Assembly: GCA_035353855.1 (NCBI GenBank) | Contig: DAOQAK010000024.1 | Span: forward strand, 1 to 54,183 | DNA: 54,183 nt | From: Bacteroidales bacterium | GTDB taxonomy: Bacteria; Bacteroidota; Bacteroidia; Bacteroidales; CG2-30-32-10 | Reading direction: 5' to 3' | Part shown: in pieces, positions 41,084 through 51,113 of the stretch | Position numbering within the stretch: the first letter of the stretch is position 1 | Layout: every line of letters starts with the position of its first letter | Made by a program: the position numbers and the translations under genes | The notes under the pieces: model-generated | The model's database searches: none | What the model saw: only the letters and a program-made list of their open reading frames with translations | Told to the model about the DNA's origin: nothing

Positions 41084-41401
41084 TTATAAAAGCGCTTCCA
41101 GTTTTTCAACAAGCTTTTGTTTGGGAACAGCGCCAACCTGCTTATCAACTACCTGGCCTCCTTTAATAAAAAGGATTGTAGGTATATTGCGGATTCCATA
41201 TTTTGTAGCAATACCGGGATTGCTATCCACATCTACCTTCCCGATTAATGCTTTGCCTTCGTATTCCGTTGAAAGTTCAGCAACCAATGGAGCAATCATT
41301 CTGCATGGACCACACCATTCAGCCCAGAAATCAACAAGAACAGGTTTATCTGATTTGATAACCACTTCTTCAAAATTTGCGTCAGTAAATTCTAATGCCA
41401 T
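41084..41401 (-). CDS. trxA: Thioredoxin
   Basis: This 105-residue protein is a classical cytosolic thioredoxin with the redox motif WCGPC (Cys30, Cys33), the conserved DFWAEW before it, and cis-proline segment IRNIPTILF. It reduces protein disulfides and is itself recharged by thioredoxin reductase. There is no signal peptide. A TATATTTG box (41423-41430) lies 22 bases before the start. The next gene downstream on this strand, the DUF58 gene, is separated by 55 bases that contain a palindromic repeat. Confidence 0.96.
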   Translation of the reverse strand: MALEFTDANFEEVVIKSDKPVLVDFWAEWCGPCRMIAPLVAELSTEYEGKALIGKVDVDSNPGIATKYGIRNIPTILFIKGGQVVDKQVGAVPKQKLVEKLEALL

Positions 41402-41422
41402 AATAAGTTTATTTTATTTTTA

Positions 41423-41430
41423 CAAATATA
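41423..41430 (-). promoter_or_regulatory. Candidate -7 box TATATTTG for trxA
   Basis: An exact TAnnTTTG match on the minus strand. No clear -33 element. Confidence 0.45.
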
Positions 41431-41486
41431 TATTTTTTTAGATATATAAAAAATAACACTTCAATAATATTATCTGCTGTTTTTTA

Positions 41487-44400
41487 TTAATTCAGTTTAT
41501 ATTTTATTTCGGGAATTTTAGAAATTGCTTTCAGGAATTCTGAAGAATCGACTTTTATTTTCCTCGATGGCAGCTCAACTGAGAGTTTCCCCACATTATC
41601 ATGAACGGAAAAACATATTGAAGAACTTCCTGAATTCTTCTTCAGGTGTACTGCTATTTTTTTTATCAAATCCTCGGTAAGCTCAGCCAGCGGAATGTGT
41701 ACTGTAATTTGAGTTACAAATTTTTTAAGTACTTCCGAAAGCAAACTAATCGTATTTATTTTTAATTCCAGCTGATCAGGCTGGTTATATCGCTGGGCAA
41801 CTCTGGCTCTTATAAAAAGAGAATAATCTTTGGTAAGGTATTGCCTGAACTTTACGTAATCTTCCGAGAATAATGAAATTTGTATTGAACCTTCATAATC
41901 TTCCAAAACAAAGGTGCCAAAAGGCTTTCCGGTTTTAGTAGTTTTATGTGCAACCGATGTTATGATGCCTGCAAAAACTAATTCACGATTTTTAAATTTC
42001 TTTAAATCTTCCAGTTCTATCAATGAAACATTACAAAAATTTTCAATTTCAACTTTATAATCTTCCAACGGATGCCCTGAAATATAAATCCCTGTAACTT
42101 CTCTTTCTTTATTAAGCAGGTCCAATTTCGACAGCGGCTCGCAATCGGGCAACTTCGGGTCTGGAATATCCGTTTCTTCTGTTTCTCCGAATAATGAATG
42201 TTGCGATTGTGATTTTTTACTTTGTATAATGCTACCGTGTTTTATAATTTTATCTATCGTATTGGATTCTTCGTTCGATTCCTGGTAAAAGAACTGTGCG
42301 CGATGCACATCAGGGAAACTATCGAAGGCGCCTGCCATTGCTAATGCTTCAAAGCATCGTTTATTACATGCCCTCAGGTTCACACGTTTGGCAACATCAA
42401 AAATATTTTTATAATTACCGTTTTCTCTGCGTTCAGCAACAATAGCATCAACTGCCGATTCACCAACACCTTTAACAGCGCCTAACCCGAATCGTATTAT
42501 TCCTTTTTTTGTTACGATGAATCTCATTTCACTTTCATTAACATCAGGACCTAAAACTTCAATTCCCATTCGTTTGCATTCGTCCATTAAGAAAGTAATT
42601 TTCTTTATATCATTAAGGTTACGTGTAAGAACAGCAGCCATGAATTCGGCAGGATAATGTGCTTTAAGGTAAGCGGTCTGATATGCAATTACAGAATACG
42701 CTGCAGCATGCGACCTGTTGAATCCATAGTTGGCAAATTTTTCCATTACATGGAAAACTTCTTCTGCTTTTTCTTTATCTACACCTTTTTTCACAGCACC
42801 CTGAACAAACACGCTTTTCTGTTGTTCCATCACTTCAGCCTTCTTCTTACCCATAGCACGCCTGAGTAAATCGGCCTGACCAAGTGAGTAACCCGCCATA
42901 ACCTGTGCTGCCTGCATGATCTGTTCCTGGTAGACCATGATTCCATATGTTGCTTTAAGTATGCCTTCAAGCCATGGATGCGGGTATTCAATTTGCTCTT
43001 TTCCTTTTTTCCTGTTGATGAATAAAGGAATGTAATCCATAGGGCCCGGGCGATACAAAGCGTTCATCGCTATCAGGTCTTCAATATTTGTAGGTTTCAA
43101 TTCACGAAGATGAGAGCGCATACCTTCGGACTCAAACTGGAAAATACTTACTGTATCACCTTTCTGAAATAAGCTGAAGGTTAGTTCATCATCGAGAGGA
43201 ATTTTTTCTATATCTACTTTTATATTATGACGTAATTCAATATTCTGTATGGTATCACTTATAATGGAAAGCGTTTTTAAACCTAGGAAATCCATTTTAA
43301 GCATGCCCACATATTCAACCTGCTCCCCTTCGTATTGCGTAACCATCAGGTCGGTATCCTTAGCTGTACTTAATGGTAAATGTTCCATTAAATTATTTCT
43401 TCCGATAATAATTCCACAGGCATGCACACCGGTATGTCGTATTGAGCCTTCCAGTTTTTCAGCAAATATGAGCGTATCCTGAACAAGTGGTGAACCTTTC
43501 TCTTTAGCCTCGCGCAATTCAGGAACTTCAGCATAGGCTTTTTTTAAAGTCATTTTAGGGTCGTTGCCCGGGATCATTTTCGCTAACCTGTCGGCTTCGG
43601 ATAATGGAAGTTTTAAAACCCTTGCTACATCGCGTATTGCCGAACGTGCAGCCATGGTACCAAAAGTAACAATAGAAGCTACTTTATCTACACCATATTT
43701 TTGTACTACATAATTTTTTACTTTTTCACGACCGTCATCATCAAAATCCACATCGATATCGGGCATTGACGGACGTTCAGGATTAAGAAAACGTTCAAAA
43801 AGAAGATTATATTTTATTGGATCAACAGCAGTGATGCCTATACAAAAAGCCACAGCAGAACCGGCTGCAGAACCACGCCCCGGCCCTACCGCTACATTCA
43901 TTTCTTTTGCAGCATTTATATAATCTGAAACAATTAGAAAATAACCGGCAAAACCTTTTTCTTTTATTACCAACAATTCATAATCTATCCTGTTACGAAT
44001 ATCGTCGGACATATCAGGATATAAAATTTCCGCTCCTTTATATGTTAAATAGCGCAAATACTCATCTTCGTCTGTATATCCCACAGGCAGCGGAAAAGAA
44101 GGAAGGATGACCTCGTGTTTCAATTCGTATTGTTCAATTTTTTCAACAATCTCATTTGTGTTTGCAATGGCTTCAGGATAATATGCAAACAATTTTTCCA
44201 TTTCTTCCGGTGAACGCAGGTATTCATTTCCTGTATACCGCATACGGTTGGGGTCATCATAATCCCTTCCGGTATTCAGGCATACGAGGATGTCGTGCGC
44301 TTTTGCATCTTCAGCATTTACAAAATGCGAATCATTAGTGGCTATACATTTTATATTATATCGTGAAGCAAACTCTATCAATTTTTTATTTACTTCCTTC

Positions 44401-44966
44401 TGTTCGCGTAACCCATGATCCATCAGCTCCAGGTAAAAATCCTCACCAAAAATATTGTAATATTCTTTTAAGGATTGTTCAGCTTTTTCCTCATTATTCT
44501 GTAAAATATATTGAGCTATTTCGCCACCAAGACATGCTGAGCTGGCAATAAGCCCTTCGTGATACTCTGCGAGCAATTCTTTATCAATCCTGGGGGTGTA
44601 ATAAAAAGCTTCTTTTTTAAATGCAAACGAACACAACCTTGAAAGATTTTTATATCCTTCATAATTCTTTGCCAGTAATATCAGGTGAAATCCGCTGCGG
44701 TCTTCTTTTCCTTTTTTCTCGAACCGACTTCCATCAGCTACATACATCTCGCAACCAATAATCGGCTTTATATAATAATCGTATTTTTCTTTTATTTCTT
44801 TTGATGCTTTAAGAAATTCGAGTACTCCGAACATATTGCCATGGTCGGTAATGGCAATAGATTTCATTCCGTATTCGCGAACTTTGTTCATCAGTACCTT
44901 TATGTCCGATGCGCCATCAAGAATAGAATATTGAGTGTGTACGTGTAAATGAGTAAAATCAGGCAT
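41487..44966 (-). CDS. dnaE: DNA polymerase III alpha subunit
   Basis: This 1159-residue replicative polymerase shows the N-terminal PHP domain (TQYSILDGA, ITDHGNMFG), the palm motif with catalytic aspartates in PDIDVDFDD preceded by GPGRGSAAGS, the fingers region (NFNRSHA-type segment, here YGFNRSHAAAY), a helix-hairpin-helix region and a C-terminal OB fold (about 990-1070; FAGIITSVAHKTTKTGKPFG). It is the DnaE1 type that copies the chromosome together with the beta clamp and the clamp loader. The length agrees with the family. It stands between the trxA region and a sensor kinase with no evident operon partner. Confidence 0.96.
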   Translation of the reverse strand: MPDFTHLHVHTQYSILDGASDIKVLMNKVREYGMKSIAITDHGNMFGVLEFLKASKEIKEKYDYYIKPIIGCEMYVADGSRFEKKGKEDRSGFHLILLAKNYEGYKNLSRLCSFAFKKEAFYYTPRIDKELLAEYHEGLIASSACLGGEIAQYILQNNEEKAEQSLKEYYNIFGEDFYLELMDHGLREQKEVNKKLIEFASRYNIKCIATNDSHFVNAEDAKAHDILVCLNTGRDYDDPNRMRYTGNEYLRSPEEMEKLFAYYPEAIANTNEIVEKIEQYELKHEVILPSFPLPVGYTDEDEYLRYLTYKGAEILYPDMSDDIRNRIDYELLVIKEKGFAGYFLIVSDYINAAKEMNVAVGPGRGSAAGSAVAFCIGITAVDPIKYNLLFERFLNPERPSMPDIDVDFDDDGREKVKNYVVQKYGVDKVASIVTFGTMAARSAIRDVARVLKLPLSEADRLAKMIPGNDPKMTLKKAYAEVPELREAKEKGSPLVQDTLIFAEKLEGSIRHTGVHACGIIIGRNNLMEHLPLSTAKDTDLMVTQYEGEQVEYVGMLKMDFLGLKTLSIISDTIQNIELRHNIKVDIEKIPLDDELTFSLFQKGDTVSIFQFESEGMRSHLRELKPTNIEDLIAMNALYRPGPMDYIPLFINRKKGKEQIEYPHPWLEGILKATYGIMVYQEQIMQAAQVMAGYSLGQADLLRRAMGKKKAEVMEQQKSVFVQGAVKKGVDKEKAEEVFHVMEKFANYGFNRSHAAAYSVIAYQTAYLKAHYPAEFMAAVLTRNLNDIKKITFLMDECKRMGIEVLGPDVNESEMRFIVTKKGIIRFGLGAVKGVGESAVDAIVAERRENGNYKNIFDVAKRVNLRACNKRCFEALAMAGAFDSFPDVHRAQFFYQESNEESNTIDKIIKHGSIIQSKKSQSQHSLFGETEETDIPDPKLPDCEPLSKLDLLNKEREVTGIYISGHPLEDYKVEIENFCNVSLIELEDLKKFKNRELVFAGIITSVAHKTTKTGKPFGTFVLEDYEGSIQISLFSEDYVKFRQYLTKDYSLFIRARVAQRYNQPDQLELKINTISLLSEVLKKFVTQITVHIPLAELTEDLIKKIAVHLKKNSGSSSICFSVHDNVGKLSVELPSRKIKVDSSEFLKAISKIPEIKYKLN

Positions 44967-45113
44967 ATCAGCAGCTTCTTCCTTTATAAAATGTAATGAT
45001 GATTTTGATTGGTAAAATTAATGAAAAAGGCAGGAAGTTTTTCGTGTGTTAATAAAAAATTTAAAAGTGCCGAAATTCTTGTTTTACAATTTTTCAGGAT
45101 GGTGAAAACTATT

Positions 45114-47759
45114 TTATATTTTTCTTACCAGTTCAGAAAATTCAATTATAAATGTACTGCCATTCTTGTTTGTAAATGTGACTTGCCCGTTTAACTGTTC
45201 GCTCAATGTATAAACCAATCTCAATCCAAGCGATTGCGAATTCTCAATATCATAATTTTCAGGAAACCCGATACCATTATCGGAATGTGTTAACCTAAAC
45301 CGGTTATCTTTTTCTTTTTTCAGTTTTATACTTATGATTCCATTTCTGCCATCAGAAAAAGCATATTTCATACTGTTTGTAATCAGTTCATTCAAAATTA
45401 ATCCCACAGGAATCATAGTATCGAGGTTTATTGAAATAGGTTCAACATCCATCACCACCTTGATTTTATTAGGATTTGAATTTAATAAAGAGGAGATAGA
45501 ACTTACCAGATCATTTATATATTCCTTCACATCAATATTAGCAAAATTTTTTGCCTGGTATAATTTTTCATGCACCAATGCCATAGTATTTATCCGCTGC
45601 TGAGCATCAAGGAAGACTTCGTGAATTACAGGATTGTCTATACTGCTTGATTGCAACCTTAAGATAGATGAAATAATCTGCATGTTATTTTTTACCCTGT
45701 GATGAATTTCTTTAAGTAAAATTTCTTTTTCTTTTAATGATGCTTTTACTTTTTCTTCTACCTTTTTCAATTCGGTAATATCCGTAACCACTCCACGTCT
45801 TCCTATAACATTATTGTCTTTCACAATAGGTACCGTATTTATAATTGCAGGATAGAGCGAACCATCCTTTCTTTTAAGCATATATTCTTTTGCACCTACA
45901 ATTGTACCTTTCATTGTTCGGTTCGCATTTCGCATCGCGCGTTCCATTTCGCCGGGAGGAAACATCATGGGCAGCGTCAGTCCCTTTTCAAAATCCTCAA
46001 GTGTGTATCCTGTGTAACTGAAACCGGCTTTATTAAAATATGTAATGTTGCCCTTTTCATCCGTTTCATACACCAGTAATGGCAATGTATCGGACATTTC
46101 CTTGAATCGTTTTTCGCTGAGATAAAGAGCATCTTCGAATTTTTTACGTTCAGTGATATCAAGGATAACTCCTACCAGCCCACCTATGCTTCCATCATTT
46201 TTTTCAAATGTTGCTTTATGAAAAATCACATCATGAATACTGCCATCGGTATATTTTACTTTCGATTCATAAATTTGCAGATCCGGATTTTTAAATAATT
46301 CATTATCTTTTTCAAAATAAATATCAGCAAGTTCTTTAGGCGAAAGGTCATAAACGTTTTTACCAATAAGATTTTCCTTCTTTCCTCCTATGTTATTTTC
46401 AAATGCTTTGTTGCATCCTAAATACCGACCTTTCTCATCTTTGTAGAAAACAGGATTCGGAATGGTATTGATCAGGGTTTGTAAGAATTCGTTTTGTTGC
46501 AATATTTTTGCTTCTGTATTCTTTTTATCAGTAATATCTGTAACAATACCTACTGTCCTATAAAGATTTTTTACTTCATCAAACACGGGGAATCTTCTTG
46601 CCCACACCCAACGGATTTCGCCATCAGCCCTTATTATGCGGTATTGCTCATCAGATGGATTAAATTCATTTCTCCTGTTTGGATATTTTTTTGATAAAAC
46701 TTCAAAATCTTCAGGATGCATTGCTTTTTGAATTAATTGTGGGTTTTTTATCACATCTTCTTTTTTAACGCCCCATATTTTTTCAAAAGCTGTATTTATA
46801 AAAATGAGTTCACTCTGTGTTCCTATCCATAATCCATCATTAATATTTTCGGCCATTTGCAAAAACTTTTTCTCACTTTCTATCAAAGCTTCCTCAATTG
46901 CTTTTCGTTCATCAATGTTTACTGTTTGAAAAGATATTCCAAGGAAAATATTTTTATTATCATACACAGGAGTAAAAGTATTTTCAACCCACACCGAAGG
47001 ACCTCCCGGAAAATTTGCTTTTTTCTCATTCTTTATTATTTTACCATTCTTACACTCATTCAGTGTTTTCAGCAACGACTCATGTGAATCAGGAGGCATA
47101 TATTGTAAAATCGATTTCCCTTCTTCCAGCTCCATATGCATTTCTTTGCTGTATATCTCTTTCGCAAATTTGTTAAATGAAATTATTTTAAAATCCTTAT
47201 CCAGAAAAAAGAAAAAACCCACAGAACTTTGAAGTATTGATAATGCATTTGCCTTTGCTTTTTCTAATTTTGACTGGGTTTTTTCTTTTGTCTTTAATAT
47301 AAAGTACATTAAAATTCCGGAAGCAACATAAAGCAGTATAAATGTTACAAGATGTGTTATAGGATTTACAGCCAGAAACGCTAAAATTATAAGCACAACC
47401 AATATAGAAAGATGAAAGATCAAAAAACCTTTTGTATCAGTATAAATTATTCCCAACATCAGAATAAACAAAATCAGCAGATAAGAAAAATCTTCCGGAA
47501 AATTATTTAGCGCTGTTAAAGAAATAAACCATACAGCTATAACCATTTCAAAAGCATATGCAATTATTACAGGCTTCTGCTTAAGTCTGCCAATGTAAGA
47601 TATTCCATAAAGAGCTAAGCTGATTATTGAAATTAAAAAGATTGTGTCATCCGTATTAATATCTGTTTTTTTATGATCAAAAAAATGGAATACATATCCA
47701 ATAATGCATGAAAGAATTGAAAATCCCAAAATAATATAACGAATATTTTTAATTGCCAT
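45114..47759 (-). CDS. Membrane multi-PAS sensor histidine kinase (HisKA_2 type)
   Basis: The 881-residue kinase begins with six or seven hydrophobic helices (about residues 5-155). Four PAS domains follow (about 170-290, 295-415, 418-540 and 545-665), each announced by ESEKKF- or SEKRF-like helices and closed by PAC-type DITERKK or DITDKKN motifs. The transmitter is of the HisKA_2 type, with the phosphoacceptor in EIHHRVKNNMQII (about 690) and an ATPase domain with ELITNSMKYAF (N box) and SLGLRLVYTL (G box). This class often signals to response regulators encoded elsewhere; none is adjacent. The nearest, at 53448-54152, is NarL-type, and a link is unproven. The sensed signals are unknown. 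Confidence 0.88.
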   Translation of the reverse strand: MAIKNIRYIILGFSILSCIIGYVFHFFDHKKTDINTDDTIFLISIISLALYGISYIGRLKQKPVIIAYAFEMVIAVWFISLTALNNFPEDFSYLLILFILMLGIIYTDTKGFLIFHLSILVVLIILAFLAVNPITHLVTFILLYVASGILMYFILKTKEKTQSKLEKAKANALSILQSSVGFFFFLDKDFKIISFNKFAKEIYSKEMHMELEEGKSILQYMPPDSHESLLKTLNECKNGKIIKNEKKANFPGGPSVWVENTFTPVYDNKNIFLGISFQTVNIDERKAIEEALIESEKKFLQMAENINDGLWIGTQSELIFINTAFEKIWGVKKEDVIKNPQLIQKAMHPEDFEVLSKKYPNRRNEFNPSDEQYRIIRADGEIRWVWARRFPVFDEVKNLYRTVGIVTDITDKKNTEAKILQQNEFLQTLINTIPNPVFYKDEKGRYLGCNKAFENNIGGKKENLIGKNVYDLSPKELADIYFEKDNELFKNPDLQIYESKVKYTDGSIHDVIFHKATFEKNDGSIGGLVGVILDITERKKFEDALYLSEKRFKEMSDTLPLLVYETDEKGNITYFNKAGFSYTGYTLEDFEKGLTLPMMFPPGEMERAMRNANRTMKGTIVGAKEYMLKRKDGSLYPAIINTVPIVKDNNVIGRRGVVTDITELKKVEEKVKASLKEKEILLKEIHHRVKNNMQIISSILRLQSSSIDNPVIHEVFLDAQQRINTMALVHEKLYQAKNFANIDVKEYINDLVSSISSLLNSNPNKIKVVMDVEPISINLDTMIPVGLILNELITNSMKYAFSDGRNGIISIKLKKEKDNRFRLTHSDNGIGFPENYDIENSQSLGLRLVYTLSEQLNGQVTFTNKNGSTFIIEFSELVRKI

Positions 47760-47872
47760 ATCTGGTTATTAAATATTCAACCAATTGTAATAATAAATCG
47801 GTAAATATTGTAAAAAAGAATATATGTTAGGGCTAAGATAATATTTTTTTACAAAATATTAAATGAAAATTT

Positions 47873-49108
47873 TTACTTATTCACCAGGAATTTTTTTGTT
47901 ACAGAACCGCATGTGGATTCTAATTTCAGAAAATAAATTCCAGAAGACAAATCATCAACCAGTAAAATTATTTCGGAAGGGCTTCCTATACTGTGCTCAT
48001 GAAAGCATTTTAATGTTTTATAAAGTTTTCCATATATATCATAAACAGAAATTTTCACAGTTGAATTTTCTGGAATGAAATATTTCACAACAGCATTTGT
48101 TGAAACAGGATTAGGACTAATATTCAGATAAAAATTTTCATTTAATGAATTCGTATAATTCAAATCCGTAAATGTTTCCAGTTCCGCAATGGTTACAACA
48201 GTAGCAACTACGCTTTGTGTGATTTTTTGTGCCTGGGGTTTTGAGTTTCCTGTTGCACCAACCACATCACTTGATGAATGCATATACGGAGAACAATGAT
48301 CGCTTGAAGGCAGCGATGAATATTGCCCTTCGCATGGGAAAATAGCTTTATATCCTTTATTCCAGAATGAATCCACATCAGAGCCTGCGCTGGACGGATA
48401 AGTTGCATTGGCAACAGTAAACCCTGAAATATATAAAGAAGTTATTGTGGCATAATTGTTTTTCAACCCGGTTGAATTGGTATTATAATAAACATCTGAA
48501 TTTACAGCATCACCCGATTTTACATACGCAATCATATCCATGGTTATAGCCGCCGAAATTTTTTCGCCTGAAGTATAAGCATTATTTGCATATGCCTTAC
48601 TACCATATAAGCCTTGTTCTTCTCCCGAAAAACAAACTAATTTTATGGTACGTTTGTAATCGTGTCCAATTATTGCCCTTCCTGTTTCCATAACAGCGGC
48701 AGTACCGCTTCCATTATCATCAGCGCCGGGAGCATTTGAAGCATACACATCATAATGAGCGCCAACAACTATAACCGAATCGGGATAAGTAAGTCCGTAT
48801 TTCACAGCAATTACATTAGGTGCCACATATGAAACCCCCGATATAGTATATGTTTGAAAATATGCCGTATCAAATCCTATAGCAAGAAAATAATTTTTCA
48901 AATAATTTGCCGCCTGAACCGAATTTGAATTAGTTGTGTATCGCTGTTTCGCTGACAGAACGGTCATATCATTCCATATTGTATCGCCATTAACCTTGTC
49001 AACTATCGTCTGTATTACAGGGTCGTACGCCCGGGTATCCTGTGAATTAACTTTATTTAAAAGAAAGAAGGATATCAATAAAATGAAAGGAAGTGTATGT
49101 TTTTTCAT
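47873..49108 (-). CDS. Secreted M28 family metallopeptidase with T9SS sorting domain
   Basis: This 411-residue protein has a signal peptide (about 1-22) and an M28 peptidase domain. The zinc ligands and catalytic residues are visible: His118 and Asp120 in VGAHYDVYA, Asp130/Asp131 in GADDNGSG, Glu163/Glu164 in FSGEEQGLYG, a further Asp in ITMDMIAY and a late His in SSDHCSPYMH. The final about 80 residues form a T9SS sorting domain (ISPNPVSTNAVVKYF, SSGIYFLKL). By family it is an aminopeptidase acting outside the cell on peptides. It seems to be a single-gene unit. The specificity cannot be read from the sequence. Confidence 0.92.
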   Translation of the reverse strand: MKKHTLPFILLISFFLLNKVNSQDTRAYDPVIQTIVDKVNGDTIWNDMTVLSAKQRYTTNSNSVQAANYLKNYFLAIGFDTAYFQTYTISGVSYVAPNVIAVKYGLTYPDSVIVVGAHYDVYASNAPGADDNGSGTAAVMETGRAIIGHDYKRTIKLVCFSGEEQGLYGSKAYANNAYTSGEKISAAITMDMIAYVKSGDAVNSDVYYNTNSTGLKNNYATITSLYISGFTVANATYPSSAGSDVDSFWNKGYKAIFPCEGQYSSLPSSDHCSPYMHSSSDVVGATGNSKPQAQKITQSVVATVVTIAELETFTDLNYTNSLNENFYLNISPNPVSTNAVVKYFIPENSTVKISVYDIYGKLYKTLKCFHEHSIGSPSEIILLVDDLSSGIYFLKLESTCGSVTKKFLVNK

Positions 49109-49191
49109 AAAAACTTATATTTTAATTGTAAAGATATGTAAAATTTCAGAATAAATTGAAATTCAATTATACCATTATTTTAATTAATTAT

Positions 49192-49222
49192 TTTGTTTAT
49201 TTGAAAATAATTCAGACATTTG
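49192..49222 (+). promoter_or_regulatory. Candidate promoter for the rpsP operon
   Basis: TTTG at 49192-49195, exactly 19 bases of spacer and GACATTTG at 49215-49222 (7 of 8 to TAnnTTTG). The rpsP ATG is at 49264. Confidence 0.45.
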
Positions 49223-49263
49223 CACTCCAATTTAAAAATCATAACATTATTATTTATTAAATT

Positions 49264-49800
49264 ATGGCAACGAAAATAAGATTACAGCGTTTTGGAAAAA
49301 AAGGTCAACCTTTTTACCATATTGTAATTGCGGATGGTCGTGCACCACGCGATGGAAAATTCATTGAAAAAATCGGGGTATACAATCCCTTAACTGTTCC
49401 TGCAACCATTGACCTTAATTTTGAAAAGGCTTTGAAATGGATTCAAAATGGAGCTACTCCTACTGACACGGCTAAAGCAATTCTTTCATATAAAGGTGTA
49501 ATGTACAAAAACCACTTATTAAAAGGTGTAGCAAAAGGTGCATTAACAGCAGAAGTAGCAGAAGCTAAATTCCAGAAATGGATTGAAGAAAAACAAGCTA
49601 AAATTTCAAGCAAAATCAACCAGAAAGCACAGGAAAGCAAAACTGAGTTAAAGAAAAGACTTGAAGCTGAAGCAAAAATAAAAGAACAAAGAGAAACAGA
49701 ATTGGCTGCAAAACGTGCTAAACTTGCCGAAAAAGAAGCTGAAAAGAAAGAAGAAGTTACTGAAGCACCAGCTGAAGAAGAACCTAAAACCGAAGCATAA
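49264..49800 (+). CDS. rpsP: Small ribosomal subunit protein S16, long form
   Basis: The first about 85 residues are a standard S16 (ATKIRLQRFGKKGQPFYHIV, APRDGKFIEKIGVYNP, WIQNGATPTD). S16 helps 16S rRNA fold during 30S assembly. The protein is 178 residues, about twice the bacterial norm. The extra C-terminal part (about 100-178) is a highly charged Lys/Glu/Ala sequence predicted to be a long helix, ending in an acidic EEEPKTEA. Such tails occur in S16 of this phylum. It starts the rpsP-rimM-trmN6 operon (11 and 12 bases between genes). The usual trmD and rplS do not follow. Confidence 0.95.
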   Translation: MATKIRLQRFGKKGQPFYHIVIADGRAPRDGKFIEKIGVYNPLTVPATIDLNFEKALKWIQNGATPTDTAKAILSYKGVMYKNHLLKGVAKGALTAEVAEAKFQKWIEEKQAKISSKINQKAQESKTELKKRLEAEAKIKEQRETELAAKRAKLAEKEAEKKEEVTEAPAEEEPKTEA

Positions 49801-49811
49801 ACAACGCTTCC

Positions 49812-50348
49812 ATGAAAAAGGAAGATTGTTTTCATTACGGTAAAATTATTAAAACCCACGGATTTAAAGGAGAACTGACAGTATCTGTTTTAATTGACAT
49901 TCCGGGTATACTTGAAAAAACGGAATCAGTATTCATTGAAATTGAAGGATTACTGGTTCCTTTTTTTATTGAATCATATAACTATTCCGGGAATAATTCC
50001 TTTACTATTAAGTTTGAAGGTATCGATAACGATGACAAATCCCGTCGCTTATGCCAAAGCAATATATGGCTGGCAAATGAACTGCTCCCAGAAAAAATAA
50101 AAAAGCAACGCGAGCTATTCGATTTTGCAGGATTCAAGATCATTGATAAAATAAAAGGTGAAATAGGGATCCTGCTGAATATTATCGAAATGCCACAACA
50201 GCAACTGTTACAGATCGATTATCATGGCAAAGAAATTTTAATTCCTGTTGCCGAAGAATTTATCTGCAAGGTCGACAAAAAGAACAAAACCATTTATATC
50301 AACGCTCCCGAAGGATTGATAGAAATGAATTTCGAAACTAAAAAGTAA
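49812..50348 (+). CDS. rimM: 16S rRNA processing protein RimM
   Basis: The 178-residue protein is of normal RimM length. The N-terminal beta-barrel domain opens with YGKIIKTHGFKGELTV, and the C-terminal PRC-barrel domain ends with LIPVAEEFICKVDKKNKTIYINAPEGLIEM. RimM binds S19 and assists maturation of the 30S head. The gene follows rpsP by 11 bases, the common order. Its TAA stop is in the same frame as the next gene, whose start lies 12 bases on. Confidence 0.95.
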   Translation: MKKEDCFHYGKIIKTHGFKGELTVSVLIDIPGILEKTESVFIEIEGLLVPFFIESYNYSGNNSFTIKFEGIDNDDKSRRLCQSNIWLANELLPEKIKKQRELFDFAGFKIIDKIKGEIGILLNIIEMPQQQLLQIDYHGKEILIPVAEEFICKVDKKNKTIYINAPEGLIEMNFETKK

Positions 50349-50360
50349 AAATTTCTGCCC

Positions 50361-51065
50361 TTGCCTTTTCAATTCAAACAATTCAGTATCGACGATAGCG
50401 GGTGTGCTATGAAAATAGGCACGGATGGCTGCCTGCTTGGAGCATGGGCAAACATCGAGAATACCACTTCAATTCTTGATATTGGTACAGGAAGTGGAGT
50501 TATAGCCCTGATGCTTGCACAGCGAAGCAATGCAACGATTGATGCTGTTGAAATTGATAATGATGCATACCAACAAGCATTAAAAAATATTTCTGAAAGC
50601 CCATGGAAAAACAGAACGAATGTTATTCATTCCTCTATCCAGGAATACGTAAAATCATGTACAAAAAAATATGATTTGATCGTAAGCTGCCCTCCATACT
50701 TTCTGAATTCGCTAAAAGCTCCCGATAAAAAAAGAAGATTAGCCCGTCATACCGATTCACTCTCTTTTGAAGAATTAATTTCAGGTGCATTACGATTGCT
50801 AAAACCAGAAGGAAAATTTTGCACTATCATTCCTTTTGATAGTTTTAAATTATTCAGTGATATTGCACTTATTGAAGGTTTTCATACCGTAAAGATTACG
50901 GAAGCCGAACCAAAAGCCGAAGCCACTCCTGTTCGGGTGCTATTGGAAATGCAACGAGAAAAAATGCCCTGCATAAAAAATAAAATTCCTATTCTTGATA
51001 AAGAAGGGAAAAACTATACATCGGAATATATAGAACTGACAAAGGATTTCTATATTATTTTTTAA
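50361..51065 (+). CDS. trmN6: tRNA1(Val) adenine-37 N6-methyltransferase-like protein
   Basis: This 234-residue protein is a YfiC/TrmN6-type methyltransferase. The conserved start (FKQFSIDDSGCAMKIGTDG) requires the TTG at 50361: there is no ATG between the preceding in-frame stop and residue 17, and starting at that ATG would remove conserved residues. The SAM-binding motif is LDIGTGSGVIAL (39-50). The catalytic motif IV is SCPPYF rather than NPPYF, with Cys110 in place of Asn. By family it methylates A37 of a valine tRNA. The cysteine may weaken or alter catalysis. It is the third gene of rpsP-rimM-trmN6. Confidence 0.85.
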   Translation: MPFQFKQFSIDDSGCAMKIGTDGCLLGAWANIENTTSILDIGTGSGVIALMLAQRSNATIDAVEIDNDAYQQALKNISESPWKNRTNVIHSSIQEYVKSCTKKYDLIVSCPPYFLNSLKAPDKKRRLARHTDSLSFEELISGALRLLKPEGKFCTIIPFDSFKLFSDIALIEGFHTVKITEAEPKAEATPVRVLLEMQREKMPCIKNKIPILDKEGKNYTSEYIELTKDFYIIF

Positions 51066-51113
51066 TTCCAATTTTGATTAACTTTACAACATTAAGCATT
51101 TACCAGGTATAAA

